Below are positions 26,977-35,833 of a stretch of 64,000 nucleotides of DNA, one piece after another. The number at the start of each line of letters is the position of its first letter. Within the stretch, counting starts at the first letter, position 1. Source of the stretch: Moritella sp. PE36 (GTDB lineage Bacteria; Pseudomonadota; Gammaproteobacteria; Enterobacterales; Moritellaceae); the NCBI RefSeq assembly GCF_000170855.1, contig NZ_ABCQ01000002.1, positions 1-64,000 on the forward strand. The letters are read 5' to 3'. Both the position numbers and the translations under genes were made by a program. The notes beneath the pieces were generated by a model, which did no database searches, was not told the DNA's origin, and saw only the letters and a list, made by a program, of their open reading frames with translations.

Positions 26977-27311
26977 TCTCAGGGCGGGGTGTAATTCCCC
27001 ACCGGCGGTAATAATAAGGTATATGATTCATTAAGATGCAATCGTATTCCTATTTCAGCCCGCGAGCGCCTAAGCTATCTATTATTAATACAGTTATCTG
27101 ATTTATAAAGTAACCTAATTTAATAAAGTCATCGCTTAGGGTCAGCAGATCTGGTGAACGCTATGCCTCATAGCCTAGTCCAGAGCCGACGGTAATGAAC
27201 ATATTCATCGAGTATGTCGAAGTCCGGATGAGAGAGAATGTAAGATGCGTTAACGTCTGCCTTGGTAGATGGTTAATCACGCACCTCTAATTCTGCACGC
27301 CCTGATTCTGG
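26977..27311 (+). ncRNA. FMN riboswitch (RFN element) in the ribB leader
   Basis: All conserved RFN blocks are present: TCAGGGCGGGGTG ... CCCCACCGGCGGTA (26979-27009), GCCCGCGAGCGC (27059-27070), CAGCAGATCTGGTG (27143-27156), CCAGAGCCGACGGT and AGTCCGGATGAGAGAGAA (ends about 27240). One arm has an enlarged tip: stem CCTAAGC/GCTTAGG encloses 58 bases. Downstream, CGCCCTGA (27298-27305) is complementary to TCAGGGCG at 26979-26986, giving an alternative pairing for the expression platform, as seen in other gammaproteobacterial ribB leaders. Confidence 0.95.
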
Positions 27312-27351
27312 AACCCAATATTTTTATAGTTGTATATTAAGGATTTAAACC

Positions 27352-28005
27352 ATGAATCAGTCTTTACTTTCCCCTTTTGGCGACGCGATCACACGTGTTG
27401 AAACAGCACTAACAGCATTACGTTTAGGCAAAGGGGTTTTAGTTGTTGATGATGAAGACCGCGAAAATGAAGGCGATATGGTGTATGCCGCAGAGTCATT
27501 AACCAATGAGCAAATGGCATTACTGATCCGCGAAGGCAGTGGTATCGTGTGTGTTTGTTTACCTGACGAGCGGGTTAAACAGTTAGAACTTGCACCTATG
27601 GTCGAGAACAACTCAAGCCAATACGGTACTGCGTTTACTGTCAGTATTGAAGCCGCTGTTGGGGTTACAACGGGAGTATCTGCCGCCGATCGCGTGACAA
27701 CCATTAAAGCAGCTATTGCAGATGGCGCTGTACCTAACGATCTGGCCCGTCCAGGGCATGTTTACCCGCTACGCGCACAACCGGGTGGTGTATTAACCCG
27801 TCGCGGCCATACCGAAGGTACTATCGATTTAATGAAACTAGCCGGGCTTAAACCAGCAGGGGTATTATGTGAAGTAACCAATCCAGACGGCACCATGGCG
27901 CGTTTACCTGAGATCATCACCTTTGGTGAAAAGCACGATTTGCCCGTATTAACGATTGAAGATATTGTGACTTATCGTAATGCACTGTTAGAACAAGTAA
28001 GTTAA
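27352..28005 (+). CDS. ribB: 3,4-dihydroxy-2-butanone-4-phosphate synthase RibB
   Basis: 217 residues, the exact E. coli length. Makes the four-carbon precursor of riboflavin from ribulose-5-phosphate. Motifs: [17 protein letters not shown] (acidic metal-binding loop), [10 protein letters not shown] and [11 protein letters not shown]. No fused GTP-cyclohydrolase (RibA) domain. Controlled by the FMN riboswitch directly upstream; AAGGA ribosome site. Confidence 0.97.
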   Translation: MNQSLLSPFGDAITRVETALTALRLGKGVLVVDDEDRENEGDMVYAAESLTNEQMALLIREGSGIVCVCLPDERVKQLELAPMVENNSSQYGTAFTVSIEAAVGVTTGVSAADRVTTIKAAIADGAVPNDLARPGHVYPLRAQPGGVLTRRGHTEGTIDLMKLAGLKPAGVLCEVTNPDGTMARLPEIITFGEKHDLPVLTIEDIVTYRNALLEQVS

Positions 28006-28032
28006 TAGTTAGATCAAGTAGGTTAACCAGTA

Positions 28033-28061
28033 AGGGCACACAAGAATACTTGCCGTGCCCT
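28033..28061. terminator. Terminator between ribB and DUF4382 lipoprotein
   Basis: AGGGCAC-A-CAAG / CTTG-CC-GTGCCCT hairpin, followed by TCTTCATTT. Serves the convergent ends of ribB (+) and the lipoprotein gene (-). Confidence 0.65.
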
Positions 28062-28098
28062 CTTCATTTAATAAGCATGTTGGTATTAAATCACCCTG

Positions 28099-29046
28099 TT
28101 ATAAGTTAAACGTATTCGAGCCTGAGTCACCGGCCGATAAACTAATCTCAACGAGCTGGCCAACAGGATCTGGTATCGTTAAACCATCGAACTGTATCGG
28201 ATCATCCGCAACCGCACTACAGCTAAACGCTAAGGTATAATCACCCGCCGGAAGGAAACCAAATGCGAAATCATTAACGGCATCGAGACCAGTTGACGCG
28301 TATGGCGCGATGAAGCCAGATGCAGACAAAGCACCATCATCAAACTCGCTATCTAACGGATCAAAATTATCAGCCAGAGCAGATATTACGAGATTCTTAC
28401 CTTGATATAAATAGACAAAATTTCCTGTATCAACGTCACAACCGCCAGCTTCAAGTAACATCTCATCAACACTACCACTCAGCGAAGCTGCACCATCATT
28501 ATCAATAATCGTCACTCCATGTGGTTTAAGGTTATAACCATTATTGTTATTATTGTTACCACGTAATACTAGAGATTGGCGTAAATCGAATTCAATGGTA
28601 AATGCCTGCACAGCTTCATCAGTAACGGTAAAACTACCTAATTTTAATTTATTACTGGGTTGTTTTAAATCTTCTTGTACGCCAAGAGCATCTGTTTTGA
28701 TCACATAGTTTAGATCTTGATCAGGTTCAATATGGATGATGAGGTTTTTATATTCACCGGTACGTAATACTATATCACTAATGATCAATGCCGATTGAGT
28801 GTCGGGATACTCTAATAAGTTAATTTGTTCATAGCCAGCTATATCATGAAAAGTACGTTCGCCGTCAGAATGAATAAACTCAAGCCGATCAAAAGCAATT
28901 ACCACAGCTGATAACCCCTCAACAGGTGCATCGGAAACCCAAAAATCAACACTGGAATAGGAATTCGAATCGCTATCACTACAGGCTGCGAGGAACAAAG
29001 GAAGGGAGGCAGCTACCAAAATTTGGGTTAATTTCACACATATCAC
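28099..29046 (-). CDS. DUF4382-domain lipoprotein
   Basis: 315 residues with a GTG start at 29046; a GTG three codons in (29037) gives the more usual KLTQILVAASLPLFLAAC signal ending in a lipobox. After Cys comes a serine/aspartate-rich linker, then a DUF4382 beta-sandwich (VDFWVSDAPVEGLSAVVIAF, INLLEYPDTQSALI, GEYKNLIIHI). An Asn6 tract (RGNNNNNNGYN) is encoded by AAY triplets. C-terminal part may be a second beta domain. Envelope-anchored, function unknown. Confidence 0.75.
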   Translation of the reverse strand: MICVKLTQILVAASLPLFLAACSDSDSNSYSSVDFWVSDAPVEGLSAVVIAFDRLEFIHSDGERTFHDIAGYEQINLLEYPDTQSALIISDIVLRTGEYKNLIIHIEPDQDLNYVIKTDALGVQEDLKQPSNKLKLGSFTVTDEAVQAFTIEFDLRQSLVLRGNNNNNNGYNLKPHGVTIIDNDGAASLSGSVDEMLLEAGGCDVDTGNFVYLYQGKNLVISALADNFDPLDSEFDDGALSASGFIAPYASTGLDAVNDFAFGFLPAGDYTLAFSCSAVADDPIQFDGLTIPDPVGQLVEISLSAGDSGSNTFNL

Positions 29047-29155
29047 CGTCTATAAATTAATTATAAATTAACTATAGACCCAAGTGTGACAAGAATCACA
29101 CTCAGACTAAATTACTAGTAATCGCGACAGTAACGAAACAATCAAAACGTGAATA

Positions 29156-31564
29156 TTAACTTGATGTTATATTAATCTGTTCAATTTTAATATTTTGAAT
29201 AAATGTTACAATATCAGCAGCAGGCAGCGGTTTACTAAAGTAATAACCCTGGCCATACTCACACTTATTGCTGGCTAAGAATTCAAGCTGTGATAATTCT
29301 TCAATGCCTTCAGCCACCACAGCTAAATTCATGCTATGTGACATAGCAATAATGGTTTCAATCAAAATTTCATCGCGCGTATTACCAATTTTATTCACAA
29401 ATGAACGATCTATTTTTATCTTATCAAGTTGGATCCGTGATAAATAACTTAGACTTGAATAACCCGTGCCAAAATCATCTAAGGCGATTTTGATCCCCAT
29501 CGCCCTGAACTGGGCAATTTTAGCTAACGCTTCATCATCACCATCAAGTAATACCGACTCTGTGATCTCCAAAGTCAAAAATTGCGCTTCAACTTCATGC
29601 TCTGCAAGTGCCAACGTAATAATTTCAATCAGTTCTGGATCCTGAAACTGAACAGGCGATAAATTAACCGCGACTTCATTAATACTTAGCACCGCTCCTC
29701 TGTGCCATAGTGCTAATTGTCGAATTGCTTCACACACGACCCAACGGCCAATACCAATAATTAAACCGGTTTTTTCTGCCAATTCAATAAACTCAACAGG
29801 CGGCACCATACCGCGGGTCGGATGCTGCCAGCGAACCAAGGCTTCTACAAGTTCATACTGACCCGTTTTTAGATTAATAATAGGTTGATAATGCAGACAC
29901 AGTTCACCACGACTAACAGCATCGCGTAACTCAACTTCTAATTCGAAACGTTCCCGACCTGCTTTTTCCATTTCAGGCACAAAAAAATTGATTCGGTTAG
30001 CGCTATGCTCATACGCCTTAGCGACAGCTAAGTCAGCATAACGAATCAATTGTCCTGCATCTTTATCATCACTATCTTGGCTTAAAGCAATACCACACCG
30101 GACCGGACAGGTATGTCGAACCTCCCCAAGTTGAATCGGCTCTGCAATCAATTGTAAAATACGCTTAACTCGCGTTTCAAGCTGTTGCTGGGTGGGATAA
30201 TGCAAAATACAAATAAATTCATCACCACACCAGCGACCGATAATTTCATCCGCTGCGCATTGTGTCGTTAGTTTGTTAGCAATATCGATTAATAACATAT
30301 CACCGGTATCATGGCCAAAACGATCATTGATTCGCTTAAAATTATCAAGATCGATCAGCACCAATGCAAAAGGAGTCTGACTGTGTGCTAATTCAGCATT
30401 TATTTTTTTTAACAGTGAAACACGATTAGGTAACTGAGTTAAATGATCAACATATACCAAACGTTCCAGTTCTTGCTGGTTATTCACTTGCTCAATAAGT
30501 ACTTGATCTAAATGTTCCGATAATAGCGACAGTTCATTACCCGTTCGAGAGACGGAGCCTGCCGTTAATATGGCTTGCTGGGGAGATGATTTGTAATAAT
30601 CGGTAACAAAGTTGGTAGTGGTATCCAGTAATTTATAAATAGGCAGGATGAATTCAATGCGTAAGCCCCAATACAATAAGAGGCCTAATGTGGTAAAGCT
30701 AAATAATAAAGTCAGTAAATTTAGCCGCAAACCCGCATAAGCATTAGCAAATGCACTCTCTAACGGTAATGCAACCACCACATACACATTATGATTAGCA
30801 TCGTCGGCAAACATCGGCGTATAAGCAATAAGGCGACGAATATTATCTGTCGAGGTGCTCTCATATACGCCAGTTTGGGCTGATAATTTATCCGTAAATA
30901 TCGATGATAAATCATCTTTTGTTTTGATACTCACCGCGCCATAATGCGATGCGATCACTTGGCCACCACTATCGACAATAAACGCCACGCCATCTTCTGG
31001 AAAATAATTATCGGTGAGCTGTCTTCCCCACCACTCAAGTGAAAGAACGACAACAGCGGCAGCGATGATAGTACCGTTATCATATACTGGCACCGAGAAA
31101 TTCATGAATGCAATACCAGTTGCTTTATCCTGTTGGAACTGACTCATTGCAAATGCACCGTGATCAATCGTGTTCCTGAAATAACGACGGTCAGTGACAT
31201 TAACCGCTTTCTGTAAAGGTAATGCATTACACAATAATTCACCATTTGCTAATGGTATACCCAGATTAACAAATAAGGGATTCAGGCGTAGCATACGTTG
31301 TAAATATTCGGAACACTCAGGGGCCGCTGGGGTTTTAGCGATAGGCTCATTCGCTAAATTAAGTAAGATATTTTTCGTATAAAAAATTTTATTTTGTTGC
31401 TGAGTAACCACCGTTTCCGCAAATAACAACGCGTCATCACGTATTTTTTGCTTTTCGTCGCTAAATTCACTCCATATATTGAACAACATCAGCGTTAGCG
31501 CTGGCACTAACGCCACGCTCAGAATAACAAAAAATTTAATCCCTATAGGTCTAATTACCGGCAA
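29156..31564 (-). CDS. Membrane Cache-GGDEF-EAL protein, probable c-di-GMP phosphodiesterase
   Basis: 802 residues, TTG start with AGGGA upstream. Membrane segment near 8-28, periplasmic Cache sensor (about 35-270), second membrane segment (LTLLFSFTTLGLLLYWGL), then GGDEF and EAL. The GGDEF motif reads RWCGDEF (near 446), with first Gly replaced by Cys, so cyclase activity is doubtful. The EAL domain has the key residues (VEALVRW, LEITESVLL, LDDFGTGYSSLSYL, IKIDRSFV), so hydrolysis of c-di-GMP is likely, with the altered GGDEF possibly a GTP sensor. Confidence 0.88.
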   Translation of the reverse strand: MPVIRPIGIKFFVILSVALVPALTLMLFNIWSEFSDEKQKIRDDALLFAETVVTQQQNKIFYTKNILLNLANEPIAKTPAAPECSEYLQRMLRLNPLFVNLGIPLANGELLCNALPLQKAVNVTDRRYFRNTIDHGAFAMSQFQQDKATGIAFMNFSVPVYDNGTIIAAAVVVLSLEWWGRQLTDNYFPEDGVAFIVDSGGQVIASHYGAVSIKTKDDLSSIFTDKLSAQTGVYESTSTDNIRRLIAYTPMFADDANHNVYVVVALPLESAFANAYAGLRLNLLTLLFSFTTLGLLLYWGLRIEFILPIYKLLDTTTNFVTDYYKSSPQQAILTAGSVSRTGNELSLLSEHLDQVLIEQVNNQQELERLVYVDHLTQLPNRVSLLKKINAELAHSQTPFALVLIDLDNFKRINDRFGHDTGDMLLIDIANKLTTQCAADEIIGRWCGDEFICILHYPTQQQLETRVKRILQLIAEPIQLGEVRHTCPVRCGIALSQDSDDKDAGQLIRYADLAVAKAYEHSANRINFFVPEMEKAGRERFELEVELRDAVSRGELCLHYQPIINLKTGQYELVEALVRWQHPTRGMVPPVEFIELAEKTGLIIGIGRWVVCEAIRQLALWHRGAVLSINEVAVNLSPVQFQDPELIEIITLALAEHEVEAQFLTLEITESVLLDGDDEALAKIAQFRAMGIKIALDDFGTGYSSLSYLSRIQLDKIKIDRSFVNKIGNTRDEILIETIIAMSHSMNLAVVAEGIEELSQLEFLASNKCEYGQGYYFSKPLPAADIVTFIQNIKIEQINITSS

Positions 31565-31693
31565 ACCATTCCCTTAAGCTAAAAATCCATTTAGCAATAT
31601 AGTTAATCTATATAATGAGATGTAGTTTACCGACAGAGTTAACAAATGTGAACCTTACAATGTGAACTAAGCCACATTTAAATAACATTAACG

Positions 31694-34210
31694 TTACATT
31701 GTCCGTCTAATTAACGTCACACTCGACATATTTAATAAACGCCAGCAACTTAGCAAACCAATCAGACCAACAAAGCCCGCACCAGCTCCAATCCCTAACA
31801 ACCAATACTCAAAGTGGAAAGTACCCGGCATCTCAAAGATACGGTTTTGTAAAATATACACGCCCAGCTCCATGGCAATACTTGCCATTAACCCAGCCAA
31901 CGCGCCCAGTGCTACAAATTCAAACAACACACTATTACGAAGTAAGCGTCCACTCGCGCCAAGCGTACGTAAAATAGCGAGCTCACGTTCACGTTCTTCC
32001 ATGCTGGCTTGTACTTGTGCCACCAACACTAAACTGCCAGCAAGCACCACCAGCACCAAAATAAACTCAATAGCAATGGACACCTGCCCTATCACGCTTC
32101 TTAACTGGGTAATAATAGCATCCACATCAATCAAGGTGATGGTTGGATATTGAGTTAAGAAATCCTGTAGCGCATCTTTCGCATCGTCCGGCACATATAA
32201 CGAGGAAATATAGGTCGCAGGGAAGTCCGCAAGCACATGTTGGTTGAAGATCATGTAAAAATTAGGCTGCAGCGTTTGCCAGTTCACTTTACGAATACTG
32301 CTCACCATCACCTTTACTTCTTCACTGCCTAATTGGAAGGTTAAGTTATCCCCTATCTCGACATCTAATTTATCTGCTAATGTCGATTCAATAGACACTA
32401 ACGCGCGGGTATCCTCTGGTTGCCACCAGCTACCTGCAACTAAACTGTTTTCATAAGGTAATGCATCGCGCCACGTCAGGTTTAACTCACGACCCACACC
32501 ACGGCGGCCGTTATCAGCAGACTTGGTTTCTTCCTTACTCACACGTTTGGTCACTTGGTCATCATTAATTTTGGTTAACCGACCGCGAACCACAGGAAAA
32601 AGACCACTAGATTGTATGCCTAACGAAGCAACAAAGTTGTCCACTGGCTCGACTTGGCTAGCGGTAATATTGACTAAAAATCGGTTGGCACTGTCATCGG
32701 GTAATTGCTTCTGCCAATCATCAATCAGGCCATTCTTCATGACCACGATAATCAATAACAGCTGAATAGCGATGGTAAAACTGATTAATTGCACCGCATT
32801 TTCATTAGCGCGACGTTTTAAATTAGCTAATGCTAAATGCCATGACTTACCCGCCTTACTACCTGCAGAACGTCCTGCCGACATAAACAAGCGACCAATC
32901 ACTAACAACACTAATGCCACCAGCATGCCACCAATTAATAACGCCGCACTGAGCACTGCATCTTGGCTAAACAAATACAGCAGCGTAAAAATAGCCAATA
33001 ACGACGGCACAGGATTCATTAACCGCGTGAATAAACTGGTATTGGCACCATTATCACGGCCACGTAATAGGGTCATAGGCGAAGTATTTACCAACTCTCT
33101 TAATGGCGTGATAGCAAACGCAACGGCGCAAATAATGCCGGTAACAATCGCGACTAAGAAAGGATAAGCCATATTACCGGTGGTCGAGGTATCAAGATAA
33201 TCGCGCATGGCATACAAGCCAATATTCAATATCAGATAACCGGCAACCAGCCCTAAACTGATACTCAATACACTAAGCAGCGACCAATGCAGACAATACA
33301 GCTTAGTCACATAACCCTTGGATGCGCCCATGGCTTTAAATACCGCGACCACTGATTGATGGCGCTGACTATAACGACGACTGGCCACCGCGACAGCGAC
33401 AGATGCTAAAACAATACCGAGCATACTGGCTAATGATAAGTATTTATCCGCTTTCGTTAGCGCTCTCGCTAAGGGTGAGTTTTGTGATTTGATATCATAC
33501 CAACGCTGATTATCAGTCAACTGTGGTTTGAACCATTGCTCAAATGCAGTGATATTGTCGGCTTCTCCGGCGAACAGGTATTTATAACTTAATCGGCTAC
33601 CGGGTTGGATTAGTTCTGTCTTCTGTATGTCTTGAGCATTAATAAACACCACAGGACCCGAACTAAACACACTAAAAGAGGCATCCGGTATTTGGGTAAT
33701 AATCCCGGTGACTTTAAAACGCTTAACCCCAACCTCAATGCTATCGCCCAGCTTAATGCCCAACTGCCTTAATCCCTTCGCCTCTAACCAAGCCTCTCCG
33801 GATTTTGGCGAGTTCGATGCAACCGCTTGGGTGGCATCTAACGACGGACTCACCAATAATTCACCGCGTAATGGGTAATCTGCCGAAACAGCAGACAAAG
33901 CCGCGAGCGCCATCGTTTCGTCGGTAAATACCATTGATGACATTTGGATCTGCTGGGCTTGAATTAATTCTAAACTAGTCGCTTTGGCTAATACGGCAGG
34001 ATCAATGACACTGCCGGTATCCAATACTCGATCAGCCGCAATAAAGGTACTGCTCTCAGCCGTTAATGCTTGCTTAACCCGACTAGAAAAACCTGACAAT
34101 GCAAATACCGCAGACACAGCCAGTACGATCGCTAACAAAATAATAGTCAGTTCACCGCGTTTTAATTCATGTTTTAATAATCGCAGGGAATGAATACGCC
34201 AATAACTCAT
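31694..34210 (-). CDS. ybbP: ABC transporter permease YbbP (FtsX/MacB-like)
   Basis: 838 residues, four FtsX-type membrane bundles around two large periplasmic parts, with about 10 membrane segments (TIILLAIVLAVSAVFALSGF at the start; FILVLVVLAGSLVLVAQVQA and ERERELAILRTLGASGRLL near the end). Overlaps the ybbA stop by 4 bp (ATGA), so the two are translationally coupled. YbbA-YbbP-type systems are next to tesA in E. coli as here. Proposed role is in lipid or lipoprotein handling; substrate unknown. Confidence 0.9.
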   Translation of the reverse strand: MSYWRIHSLRLLKHELKRGELTIILLAIVLAVSAVFALSGFSSRVKQALTAESSTFIAADRVLDTGSVIDPAVLAKATSLELIQAQQIQMSSMVFTDETMALAALSAVSADYPLRGELLVSPSLDATQAVASNSPKSGEAWLEAKGLRQLGIKLGDSIEVGVKRFKVTGIITQIPDASFSVFSSGPVVFINAQDIQKTELIQPGSRLSYKYLFAGEADNITAFEQWFKPQLTDNQRWYDIKSQNSPLARALTKADKYLSLASMLGIVLASVAVAVASRRYSQRHQSVVAVFKAMGASKGYVTKLYCLHWSLLSVLSISLGLVAGYLILNIGLYAMRDYLDTSTTGNMAYPFLVAIVTGIICAVAFAITPLRELVNTSPMTLLRGRDNGANTSLFTRLMNPVPSLLAIFTLLYLFSQDAVLSAALLIGGMLVALVLLVIGRLFMSAGRSAGSKAGKSWHLALANLKRRANENAVQLISFTIAIQLLLIIVVMKNGLIDDWQKQLPDDSANRFLVNITASQVEPVDNFVASLGIQSSGLFPVVRGRLTKINDDQVTKRVSKEETKSADNGRRGVGRELNLTWRDALPYENSLVAGSWWQPEDTRALVSIESTLADKLDVEIGDNLTFQLGSEEVKVMVSSIRKVNWQTLQPNFYMIFNQHVLADFPATYISSLYVPDDAKDALQDFLTQYPTITLIDVDAIITQLRSVIGQVSIAIEFILVLVVLAGSLVLVAQVQASMEERERELAILRTLGASGRLLRNSVLFEFVALGALAGLMASIAMELGVYILQNRIFEMPGTFHFEYWLLGIGAGAGFVGLIGLLSCWRLLNMSSVTLIRRTM

Positions 34211-35040
34211 AATGACTCACTCAGCGGCTGTTTTGTTGCTGACGATTCGGCAACTACAGGGTTTGCAGTTGCAGGCTCTGTCGCCATTGGTTTTGTAACG
34301 ACAGGTTTTGTAACTACGGCTTCTGTAACGACAGTCTCAGCAATTACTGGGGCAACATTGGCTTCACTTAGCTGGCCACTTTCCATGATCACTTGACGCT
34401 GACAACGCGCCGCTAATTTTGGATCATGGGTCACTAATATCAAAGTAGTGCCCTGCTGCTTATTAATTTCAAACAACAAATCTGCAATGTGAGATCCAGT
34501 TTTAGTGTCTAAGTTACCCGTTGGCTCATCGGCAAATAAAATATCCGGTTTAGAAATAAACGCTCGGGCAATCGCCACACGCTGTTGTTCACCACCAGAA
34601 AGCTGTGACGGAAAATGCTCAGCTCTATCGGTTAAATCAACTTTGGCTAATAATTCTCGGGCTAATTGTTCTGGGTTAGCCATGCCAGCTAACTCTGCCG
34701 GTAACATGATATTTTCCAACGCAGTTAAGCTATTGATTAATAAGAACTGCTGAAAAATAAAGCCAACATGTTTAGCGCGAACCGCACTGCGTTGCTCTTC
34801 ATTCAATTGGTGCAAGGGCTGATTTTTTAGAAAAACTTCACCGCTCGACGGTAAATCTAGCCCCGCTATAATAGACAATAGGGTAGACTTACCTGAGCCA
34901 GACGCACCAACAATCGCTAATGAATCACCAGCTACCACCGTTAAATCCATCGGATATAAGATATCGAGGGTTTTAGCCTCTGTTTTAACTGATTTAGTTA
35001 AGGCACTTACTTTTAATATAACGTCGGAATTTAGCTTCAT
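34207..35040 (-). CDS. ybbA: ABC transporter ATP-binding protein YbbA with repeat tail
   Basis: 277 residues from the ATG at 35040 (frame open to 35103). Walker [13 protein letters not shown], signature [15 protein letters not shown], Walker [13 protein letters not shown] and H-loop LVTHD all intact. E. coli YbbA is 228 residues; this one carries about 50 extra at the C-terminus made of VVTKP-type pentapeptide repeats. The start codon overlaps the divergent tesA start by 2 bp (shared CATG). Couples ATP hydrolysis to YbbP. Confidence 0.9.
   Translation of the reverse strand: MKLNSDVILKVSALTKSVKTEAKTLDILYPMDLTVVAGDSLAIVGASGSGKSTLLSIIAGLDLPSSGEVFLKNQPLHQLNEEQRSAVRAKHVGFIFQQFLLINSLTALENIMLPAELAGMANPEQLARELLAKVDLTDRAEHFPSQLSGGEQQRVAIARAFISKPDILFADEPTGNLDTKTGSHIADLLFEINKQQGTTLILVTHDPKLAARCQRQVIMESGQLSEANVAPVIAETVVTEAVVTKPVVTKPMATEPATANPVVAESSATKQPLSESL
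34274..34333. repeat. 15-bp tandem repeats coding the YbbA tail
   Basis: Units GGTTTTGTAACGACA (34289-34303), GGTTTTGTAACTACG (34304-34318) and GCTTCTGTAACGACA (34319-34333), with a decayed unit before them. On the minus strand they encode successive [10 protein letters not shown] pentapeptides. Confidence 0.75.
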
Positions 35041-35665
35041 GTTTAAAAATGCCTTTAAAGTATTATTATTGATGGTTATCTTGTTACCTGCAGCACATGC
35101 CACAGCTAACCATAAAATTTTGTTATTGGGTGACAGCCTTAGTGCCAGTTATGGTATGACACAAAATGAAGGCTGGGTAACCCTGCTTAATCAACAGTTA
35201 GCAAAGCAAAATGCCCCGTATAACATTATCAATGCCAGTATCAGTGGTGAGACTACCGCTGGCGGCCTGTCTCGCTTACCGGGAATTTTGGCTAAGCAAT
35301 CAATTGATGCCCTGATCATCGAACTCGGTGGTAATGACGGTTTACGTGGTTTTCCGCCTAAGTTAATAAAAAGTAACCTAACGCAAATGGTGGATCTCGC
35401 ACACGCGCAGAATATTCCCGTGTATGTGATGAGTATTCGTATTCCACCTAATTATGGCCCACGCTACAGTAAAATGTTTACTGATGTATTTACCCAAGTT
35501 GGCAGTGAAAAAGACATTACCGTGTTGCCGTTTTTCATGGAACAGATCGCCGTAGACCCAAGCCTGATGCAAAATGACGGTATTCACCCCAACCGCACCG
35601 CCCAAGCTAAAATTGCCGATATCATGTCAAAACAACTCGCTAGAATTTACAGTGAGCAGAACTAG
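35039..35665 (+). CDS. tesA: Acyl-CoA thioesterase I / lysophospholipase TesA
   Basis: 208 residues, periplasmic SGNH hydrolase. Signal peptide FKVLLLMVILLPAAHATA; block I LLGDSLSASYGM with nucleophile Ser, block III GGNDGLRG, block V DGIHPNRTAQ with catalytic Asp and His. Hydrolyses acyl thioesters and lysophospholipids. Divergent from ybbA with no intergenic DNA: start codons overlap, so its promoter and ribosome site lie inside ybbA. Confidence 0.94.
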   Translation: MFKNAFKVLLLMVILLPAAHATANHKILLLGDSLSASYGMTQNEGWVTLLNQQLAKQNAPYNIINASISGETTAGGLSRLPGILAKQSIDALIIELGGNDGLRGFPPKLIKSNLTQMVDLAHAQNIPVYVMSIRIPPNYGPRYSKMFTDVFTQVGSEKDITVLPFFMEQIAVDPSLMQNDGIHPNRTAQAKIADIMSKQLARIYSEQN

Positions 35666-35780
35666 TCGTTGAAAGCTATGTAACAACAATGTAACTGGAT
35701 AAGATAAACCAGTTTGTCCGGCGCTGTCAGGATAGATTTCACAAATGCGGGTAAAGTACTGTCAGGACGCTTTATTTGCT

Positions 35781-35816
35781 CATCGCTATTTTAGATGTGA
35801 GTCTAAAATAGCGATG
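35781..35816. terminator. 15-bp perfect hairpin between tesA and polB
   Basis: CATCGCTATTTTAGA (35781-35795) and its exact complement (35802-35816) around the 6-base loop TGTGAG. It lies between the convergent ends of tesA and polB. There is no U-tract on either side, so it may stop or protect transcripts or be a remnant of a repeat element. Confidence 0.5.
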
Positions 35817-35833
35817 AAAAAGAATGGTTGGAA

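Noticed and set aside
34190-34396. Plus-strand frame with VTTxFVTT-like repeats opposite the ybbA tail
   Set aside because: The repeats are the complement of the 15-bp units in ybbA; no ribosome site, so antisense artefact.
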